From an uncultured bacterium (GTDB taxonomy: Bacteria > Patescibacteriota > Minisyncoccia > Phycocordibacterales > UBA9973): a DNA stretch of 16,011 bases. The notes below the pieces were generated by a model that saw only the letters and a list, made by a program, of their open reading frames with translations, was not told the origin of the DNA and did no database searches. Shown piece by piece: positions 12,040 to 16,011 of the stretch (within the stretch, counting starts at the first letter, position 1; each line of letters starts with the position of its first letter). The translations under genes and the position numbers were made by a program. The stretch spans positions 1 through 16,011 of the forward strand of contig CAIVNB010000077.1 in the NCBI GenBank assembly GCA_903907175.1, written 5' to 3'.

Positions 12040-12573
12040 TTAAGGTTTTTTACAAAAGTTAAAACTGCCATTATCATAACGATACCGGCCGTAATCGCCG
12101 TTTTCGAATTCAAACAGGAATTCGTCTTGGAATTCTTTAACACTGAAATAGTCGGTGTCCCTTATTCCGGTTACCAGTTTTCTTATCTCCGCTCCTTTCA
12201 CAAAGAAAAAACTTTTGTTTTTCTTATCTGAATTTAGGGTTCGTATTTCAAGGAAGACTCCCTTGCTGGTAATGATTTTTGCATCGATGCCACGAACGCA
12301 TCGAATTGCTGCAACCAGAATAGTGCCCAATCGAACTGTGATTGTATCGTTGTAATACTTAACGACATACTCACTTCCTGGCATGACGCTGTCTCTTCCT
12401 GGCCAGGTAGGCATTCCAGATGCGATTCCGTTGCTGTAATCTTTTTGTGTTTTTCCGTAGCATTCCTGTGCCAAGAGATTTGTTGGTTGTAAGTAAAAAA
12501 TGATTATTATCAACACAACCAGTAACTGCAAGAGGTACGCAGTTATTTTAGACAAATTTTCTGTTGTTTTCAT
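12040..12573 (-). CDS. Exported hypothetical protein, 177 residues
   Basis: A 177-residue protein starting at ATG 12573 (MKTTENLSKI). An in-frame ATG at 12636 would add 21 charged residues ahead of the signal sequence, so the shorter start is preferred. A strong hydrophobic segment (ITAYLLQLLVVLIIIIFYLQP, about 10-30) followed by TNLLAQECYG looks like a signal peptide with cleavage after LLA, or a membrane anchor. The mature part has beta-rich segments (VVKYYNDTITVRLGTILVAAI, KGVFLEIRTL, FLFEFENGDYGRYRYDNGSFNF) and cysteines at the start, middle and end of the mature part that may form disulfides. No family is recognised. It overlaps the 56-residue ORF upstream by 26 bases and is coupled to the membrane protein downstream. 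Probably surface-exposed or in the cell envelope. Confidence 0.65.
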   Translation of the reverse strand: MKTTENLSKITAYLLQLLVVLIIIIFYLQPTNLLAQECYGKTQKDYSNGIASGMPTWPGRDSVMPGSEYVVKYYNDTITVRLGTILVAAIRCVRGIDAKIITSKGVFLEIRTLNSDKKNKSFFFVKGAEIRKLVTGIRDTDYFSVKEFQDEFLFEFENGDYGRYRYDNGSFNFCKKP

Positions 12574-12718
12574 TGGATGGGATTTTAGTTTCTGATGTAT
12601 TTTTTGTTGATTGTCTTTTTGCGAAACTAATCGCATTCAGCATGGTCTCCAATTCATTCCCAAAAGGGGGTATTTCCTTTTGTTTTGGACTTTCTGCCTT
12701 ATTTTTTTTCTTATCCAT
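12548..12718 (-). CDS. Small hydrophilic ORF, 56 residues
   Basis: An ATG at 12718 opens a frame of 56 codons ending in TAA at 12548-12550. The product begins MDKKKNKAESPKQKEIPPFG and ends SNENNRKFV: very Lys/Asn-rich, no hydrophobic segment, a short helical middle (NELETMLNAISFAKRQ). It fills the gap between a likely promoter (12759-12786) and the exported gene, overlapping that gene's start by 26 bases. This position supports it as the first gene of the three-gene unit. It is short and lacks a clear ribosome site, so it may be spurious. Confidence 0.45.
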   Translation of the reverse strand: MDKKKNKAESPKQKEIPPFGNELETMLNAISFAKRQSTKNTSETKIPSNENNRKFV

Positions 12719-12758
12719 ATGTCAAAGAGTTTAGTTTATATTTTATTTTTCAACCTTT

Positions 12759-12786
12759 AATATACCACACATTTGTAAAAATGCAA
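12759..12786 (-). promoter_or_regulatory. Likely promoter of the three-gene minus-strand unit
   Basis: Minus strand: TTGCAT (12781-12786) and TATATT (12759-12764) with a 16-base spacer, ahead of the small ORF starting at 12718. It faces away from the mraZ promoter, and the REP-like palindrome lies between the two. Confidence 0.5.
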
Positions 12787-12796
12787 AGTGTTATTT

Positions 12797-12844
12797 GAGT
12801 CCGACGTAAGGTCGGACTCCGACCTTGCTTTGCAAGCGTCGGAG
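12797..12844. repeat. REP-like double hairpin
   Basis: First hairpin: GAGTCCGAC (12797-12805) / GTCGGACTC (12811-12819), a perfect 9-bp stem with a 5-base loop. Second hairpin: CTCCGAC-CTTGC (12817-12828) / GCAAG-C-GTCGGAG (12832-12844), 12 pairs with one bulge and a TTT loop. The two share bases 12817-12819, so their full forms exclude each other. It lies between two divergent promoters. It shares the octamer CGACCTTG with the palindrome at 9612-9682. Confidence 0.85.
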
Positions 12845-12853
12845 TTATCCACA
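12845..12853 (+). promoter_or_regulatory. Perfect DnaA box match
   Basis: TTATCCACA matches the consensus DnaA box exactly and directly abuts the double hairpin, just upstream of the mraZ promoter. It is a single box, so this is not an origin. It could let DnaA influence the dcw operon, or be chance in AT-rich DNA. Confidence 0.35.
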
Positions 12854-12862
12854 TATTTGCTT

Positions 12863-12890
12863 TTGCTATTAAAATACAGTGGTTTATAAT
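12863..12890 (+). promoter_or_regulatory. mraZ: mraZ operon promoter
   Basis: TTGCTA (12863-12868) and a perfect TATAAT (12885-12890) with a 16-base spacer. Transcription would start near 12897, directly at the first MraZ box. Confidence 0.7.
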
Positions 12891-12899
12891 GTATATGAA

Positions 12900-12915
12900 G
12901 TGGGAAAAAGTGGGA
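12900..12915 (+). promoter_or_regulatory. MraZ operator boxes (two GTGGGA direct repeats)
   Basis: GTGGGA at 12900-12905 and 12910-12915, repeated with a 10-bp period, lie just downstream of the promoter -10 and before mraZ. Known MraZ operators are TGGGN direct repeats with this period, upstream of mraZ itself. This fits repression or autoregulation of the dcw operon. Only two good repeats are seen here. Confidence 0.75.
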
Positions 12916-12946
12916 AATCTGTTAATAAATAATTTTTTAAACAATT

Positions 12947-13393
12947 ATGTTAATCGGTGAATACATACATACAATAGATGAAAAAAACCGAGTTTCGCTA
13001 CCGGTTAAATTTCGCAAAGAAATGGGTAAAAAAATTATTATTACACCAGGGCTTGGGCAATGTTTATTTATATTTACATTGAAAGAATGGGAGAAGGTCT
13101 CGCGTAGACTTTCCAATTCAGATTCCGATTTATCTTTTCTGAAAGCGGATCAAAGAAGTTTTAATAGATTTATGTTTGGACGAGCATCTGAGGTAGAACT
13201 TGATACTATCGGAAGAATTTTAATACCAGATGTTTTAAAGGACAGAATTAAATTGAGAGATAAAGCAGTTATTGTGGGGGTACAAGATAGAGTTGAAATA
13301 TGGAACGAAGACGCATGGAATAAGTGTGAAGAGGGTTTTGAGAAAGAGGCCGATCAATTAGCAGAGAGCCTTGGTGGTGATAGGAAATCTTAG
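12947..13393 (+). CDS. mraZ: Transcriptional regulator MraZ
   Basis: A 148-residue MraZ, the AbrB-like DNA-binding protein that heads division and cell wall clusters and binds its own promoter. Two SpoVT/AbrB-like halves are visible. The first is GEYIHTIDEKNRVSLPVKFRKEM (4-26). The second is FGRASEVELDTIGRILIPDVLKDRIKL, with the DxxGR(I/V)xLP-type signature in both halves. IVGVQDRVEIWNEDAW matches the family end. Length is normal (about 143-150). Two GTGGGA boxes and a promoter precede it. It is followed by rsmH after a 115-base gap that holds a large palindrome overlapping its stop codon. Confidence 0.97.
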   Translation: MLIGEYIHTIDEKNRVSLPVKFRKEMGKKIIITPGLGQCLFIFTLKEWEKVSRRLSNSDSDLSFLKADQRSFNRFMFGRASEVELDTIGRILIPDVLKDRIKLRDKAVIVGVQDRVEIWNEDAWNKCEEGFEKEADQLAESLGGDRKS

Positions 13394-13494
13394 CAAACAT
13401 AATTTTTAAGGGTACAAATTTTTTGAAGCTTAAAAAATTCTGAAGTTCTCGGCTCGACAGCCTCGAAACCCCCTTAAAAACTATGTTTGCCAAG
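13389..13494. repeat. Compound palindrome between mraZ and rsmH
   Basis: Left arm 13389-13412 (CTTAGCAAACATAA and so on) pairs with right arm 13471-13494 over 24 positions with two A-C mismatches. Inside are an AT-rich hairpin AATTTTTT/AAAAAATT (about 13417-13439, loop GAAGCTT) and a GC-richer hairpin GGCT-CGAC-AGCC extended by TTC/GAA (about 13446-13466). The left arm includes the mraZ stop codon. No T-run follows the right arm. The layout is the same as in the structure at 9612-9682. Confidence 0.85.
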
Positions 13495-13508
13495 ATTTTA
13501 AGAAAATT

Positions 13509-14414
13509 ATGATAAGTGTACATAAGACAGTTCTTTTAAATGAAACAATAGAAGGCTTAAACCTGAAAGATAGAGCAATCGTGATTGATGCCACTTTTGG
13601 TGGAGGAGGGCATAGTAGGAAAATTTGCGAGAGATACAAGAATGTAAAAATTATTGCCATTGATCAAGACAAAAGTGCTTGGGAAAAAGCAAAAAGTAAA
13701 TTTGAAAATCTTGATTGCAATATTTCCTTTGTAAATAAAAATTTTAGTGAGATGGGAGGAGAGAATTTTTTGGAAAAGAATTCTCTTGAAAATAAAGTTG
13801 ATGGAATAATTTTTGATTTAGGTTTGAGTAGTGATCAGTTGGAGAATTCTGGGAGAGGATTTTCTTTCATTAAAAATGAACCACTTTTAATGACAATGAA
13901 AGAAGATCCTTCATCAGAAGATCTCACGGCGATGGATATTGTAAATTCTTGGAGTGAGAAAAGTTTGGCTGACATAATTTACGGATACGGGGAAGAGAAG
14001 TATAGGGGAAGAATAGCAAGAGAAATAGTCGAAAATAGAAAGAAAAAAAAGATAGAAACGACTTTCGACTTAGTAAGCATAATAGAGCGTGCAGTGCCAG
14101 GGTCCTATAAAAAAGGAAAGATACACTTTGCTACAAGGACGTTTCAAGCATTACGTATCGCGGTTAATGATGAATTGGGTGCATTAAAAGTAGGGTTAGA
14201 ACAAGGTTTTAAGTTTTTAAAAAGTGGAGGAAGAATGTCGACAATAAGTTTTCATAGTTTAGAAGATAGGATAGTAAAAAAATTTTACAAAGAAAAAGAG
14301 AAAGAAGGTTATGCGAAGTTAATAAATAAAAAAGTAATAACAGCTGATAGTGAGGAGTTAAAAACAAACATAAGAGCAAGGAGTGCAAAATTAAGAATTT
14401 TAGAAAAAATATAA
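13509..14414 (+). CDS. rsmH: 16S rRNA m4C1402 methyltransferase RsmH
   Basis: A 301-residue S-adenosylmethionine-dependent enzyme that methylates N4 of C1402 in 16S rRNA, formerly MraW. Conserved features: HKTVLLNETIEGL (5-17), the cofactor loop DATFGGGGHS (27-36), the acidic end of the next strand AIDQD (50-54), FDLGLSSDQLENSGRGFSF (about 105-123), KIHFATRTFQALRIAVNDEL and the family signature ISFHSLEDRIVKKF. Length is close to the usual 300-315. It is the second gene of the dcw cluster, with the ftsL-type gene three bases downstream. No good ribosome site is seen; the start at 13509 gives the normal short N-terminus. Confidence 0.98.
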   Translation: MISVHKTVLLNETIEGLNLKDRAIVIDATFGGGGHSRKICERYKNVKIIAIDQDKSAWEKAKSKFENLDCNISFVNKNFSEMGGENFLEKNSLENKVDGIIFDLGLSSDQLENSGRGFSFIKNEPLLMTMKEDPSSEDLTAMDIVNSWSEKSLADIIYGYGEEKYRGRIAREIVENRKKKKIETTFDLVSIIERAVPGSYKKGKIHFATRTFQALRIAVNDELGALKVGLEQGFKFLKSGGRMSTISFHSLEDRIVKKFYKEKEKEGYAKLINKKVITADSEELKTNIRARSAKLRILEKI

Positions 14415-14417
14415 AAA

Positions 14418-14771
14418 ATGAAAAGAACTGTCACAAAAATTAAAAATTATACGCCAAATGTAAATATTGTGAACAACAATAATTTAGAAAAAAGGATACT
14501 CAATATTTTGCTTTACTCTTTGGGGATATGTGCATTTCTTTACGTATTAATTTTAGGGAATATGACTTTTAATATTGTGGCAAGACAGAGTTTAGGAATT
14601 CATGCAAGAACGTTATCGAATGAAGTGTCAAATTTAGAGTTGCAGTATCTATCATTATCAAACAAGGTTGATCTTGCAATGTCACATGAAATGGGCTTTA
14701 AAGAAGCAAATACAAAATTTGCTGTTAGAAAATCTCTTGGTACTCTAAGTTTATTATCAAATGATTTTTAG
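14418..14771 (+). CDS. FtsL-position membrane protein
   Basis: A 117-residue bitopic membrane protein. A basic N-terminal cytosolic part (about 1-28) is followed by one membrane segment (about 30-52, ILLYSLGICAFLYVLILGNMTF) and an external helical part (SNEVSNLELQYLSLSNKVDLAMSHEMGF) with a heptad-like hydrophobic pattern, then a short tail. It resembles FtsL/DivIC in topology and sits exactly where ftsL lies, between rsmH and ftsI. Primary sequence similarity in this family is too low for certainty. It starts three bases after rsmH and overlaps the next gene by 11 bases, so it is part of the same operon and is probably a septal activator of the penicillin-binding protein. Confidence 0.7.
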   Translation: MKRTVTKIKNYTPNVNIVNNNNLEKRILNILLYSLGICAFLYVLILGNMTFNIVARQSLGIHARTLSNEVSNLELQYLSLSNKVDLAMSHEMGFKEANTKFAVRKSLGTLSLLSNDF

Positions 14772-16011
14772 TTTCTTTTCAAGAATTAGAATTTTATCTT
14801 TTTGTATAATTTTATTTGCACTTATCTTAGTTGCAAAGCTTTTTTTCGTGCAAGTAATTCAAAGTAATTCATATAAAGAAAAAGCAGATAGACAATACGC
14901 TACACCGTCTTCCGATATATACGAACGTAATGGAATATATTTTGAAACTAAAAATGAGCAATTAGTTTCTGCTGCCATACAAACAACCGGTTTTAAATTG
15001 GCAATTAATCCGAGTACGATTACGGATATTGATGGAACTTTTAATAAGTTAAAAGAAATAGTAAGTATTGATTACGAAAAATTTAAAGTAAAAACAGAAA
15101 AAAAATCTGATCCATATGAAGAAATAGCAAATCATCTTTCAAAGGCTGAAGTAGATAATATATCTTCGTTAAAAATTCCTGGAGTGTCTGTTTACAAAGA
15201 AAAATGGCGTTTTTATCCTGGGGAGAATCTTGCTTCTCACACTCTAGGATTTGTTGGCTATAAAGGAGATGAACTAGCAGGACGTTATGGTCTTGAGAGA
15301 GAGTATAATAGTACTCTCTCTCAGAATGTAAATAACCCTTATATTAATTTTTTTGCGGAAGTTTTTTCAAATATAAATCAAAAATTATTTAAGGAGGATC
15401 AATTAAATGGTGATATTGTTACAACAATCGAACCAACGGTGCAAGGATTTTTGGAAAAAAAATTAGAAGAAGTAAAAGACAAATATAATGTAGACTCTAT
15501 CGGAGGTATAATCATGAATCCAGAAGATGGCTCAATAATTGCGATGGGAGTAAGGCCAGATTTTAATCCAAATGATTTTTCAAACATCACAGACTCTTCT
15601 ACTTTTTCTAATCCAATAGTTGAAAATGTATTTGAGTTTGGTTCTGTTGTGAAGCCTCTTGTGATGGCAGGAGCTCTCGATGCAGGAGTCTTAACTGCTG
15701 ATACTACATATAACGACAAGGGTTCTGTTGTTATTGAAAAAAAAGAAATATTTAATTTTGACAAGAAGGGAAGAGGCCCCAATACATCAATGCAAGAAGT
15801 TTTAAATCAGTCTCTTAACACAGGAATGGTTTTCGTGTATCAAAAACTAGGAAAAGAAAAATTACGAGATTATTTACTTTCTTATGGAATAAAAAATAAA
15901 ACCGGAATTGATTTACCGAATGAAACAAGCGGGCTTGTATCAAATTTAAATAGTCCGAGAGAGATAGAATACGCAAATGCTTCTTTTGGTCAAGGGATAG
16001 CAATGACTCCA
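14761..16011 (+). CDS. ftsI: Class B penicillin-binding protein FtsI/PBP2-like (partial)
   Basis: A frame open from ATG 14761 to the window end (417 codons so far); the C-terminus is missing. This is a septal peptidoglycan transpeptidase. A membrane anchor lies near residues 10-33 (ILSFCIILFALILVAKLFFV). The pedestal domain follows, with DIYERNG (52-58) and YPGENLASHTLGFVG (152-166). The transpeptidase domain starts near 215, with NPEDGSIIAMGVRPDFNPN (253-271), the catalytic S295-V-V-K298 and S351-L-N353. The KTG motif would lie beyond the end. The sequence EFGSVVKPL replaces the common PGSTFKP form. It overlaps the ftsL-position gene by 11 bases. Class is certain; division-specific function is inferred from its place in the dcw cluster. 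Confidence 0.95.
   Translation, partial: MIFSFFSRIRILSFCIILFALILVAKLFFVQVIQSNSYKEKADRQYATPSSDIYERNGIYFETKNEQLVSAAIQTTGFKLAINPSTITDIDGTFNKLKEIVSIDYEKFKVKTEKKSDPYEEIANHLSKAEVDNISSLKIPGVSVYKEKWRFYPGENLASHTLGFVGYKGDELAGRYGLEREYNSTLSQNVNNPYINFFAEVFSNINQKLFKEDQLNGDIVTTIEPTVQGFLEKKLEEVKDKYNVDSIGGIIMNPEDGSIIAMGVRPDFNPNDFSNITDSSTFSNPIVENVFEFGSVVKPLVMAGALDAGVLTADTTYNDKGSVVIEKKEIFNFDKKGRGPNTSMQEVLNQSLNTGMVFVYQKLGKEKLRDYLLSYGIKNKTGIDLPNETSGLVSNLNSPREIEYANASFGQGIAMTP

Noticed and set aside
11916..12143. 75-residue minus-strand frame
   Set aside because: Overlaps two better-supported co-oriented genes in another frame.
12750..12944. 64-residue minus-strand frame before mraZ
   Set aside because: It runs through the mraZ promoter, the MraZ boxes and the double hairpin; these explain the sequence better.
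1..16011. Alternative genetic code with TGA as Gly or Trp, as in some related phyla
   Set aside because: No accepted gene has an in-frame TGA at a conserved position; the recombinase ends at TGA.

Overview
The window is AT-rich bacterial chromosome that most resembles the Candidate Phyla Radiation (Patescibacteria, Parcubacteria-like). This placement is an inference. It rests on compact gene spacing, mostly weak or absent Shine-Dalgarno sites, short versions of core proteins, tRNA genes without an encoded CCA, and the unusual mix of housekeeping genes. All genes fit the standard bacterial code, and TGA is not read as an amino acid in any gene I accept.

Left part (1-4166) looks like the right end of an integrated element. 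Two minus-strand proteins carry PD-(D/E)XK nuclease-like motifs (3-674 and 765-1244). A structured, gene-free stretch of about 400 bases follows. Then come three plus-strand genes: a small unknown protein, a stand-alone resolvase-like domain that has lost its catalytic serine, and an intact large serine recombinase. The recombinase reading frame runs 38 bases into the 3' half of a tRNA-Glu gene on the other strand, which is what is expected if that tRNA gene is the attachment site. The other end of the element is outside the window.

Middle (4200-9573): an unknown minus-strand gene with a terminator, tRNA-Ser(CGA), an unknown plus-strand gene that is probably leaderless, and then a minus-strand housekeeping series read rpsU, ybeY, ftsA, ftsZ, and a thioredoxin-reductase/AhpF-like flavoprotein. 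The first three are tightly packed (1-base gap, then 29-base overlap). A terminator-like hairpin sits between ftsA and ftsZ, and trxB has its own promoter embedded in a heptamer repeat.

Right (9574-16011): greA and lysS on the plus strand, ending at a bidirectional terminator. A three-gene minus-strand set follows (small hydrophilic protein, exported protein, small membrane protein). Last is the start of a division and cell wall (dcw) cluster: mraZ, rsmH, an ftsL-position membrane protein, and the first 417 residues of a class B penicillin-binding protein (ftsI) that runs off the end. A promoter followed by two 10-bp-spaced GTGGGA boxes precedes mraZ and fits MraZ autoregulation.

The most unusual non-coding signals are compound palindromes in gaps between housekeeping genes. 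Two of them (9612-9682 and 13389-13494) share one architecture: a 20-24 bp outer stem enclosing an AT-rich hairpin and then a GC-rich hairpin. A REP-like double hairpin abutting a perfect DnaA box lies at 12797-12853.
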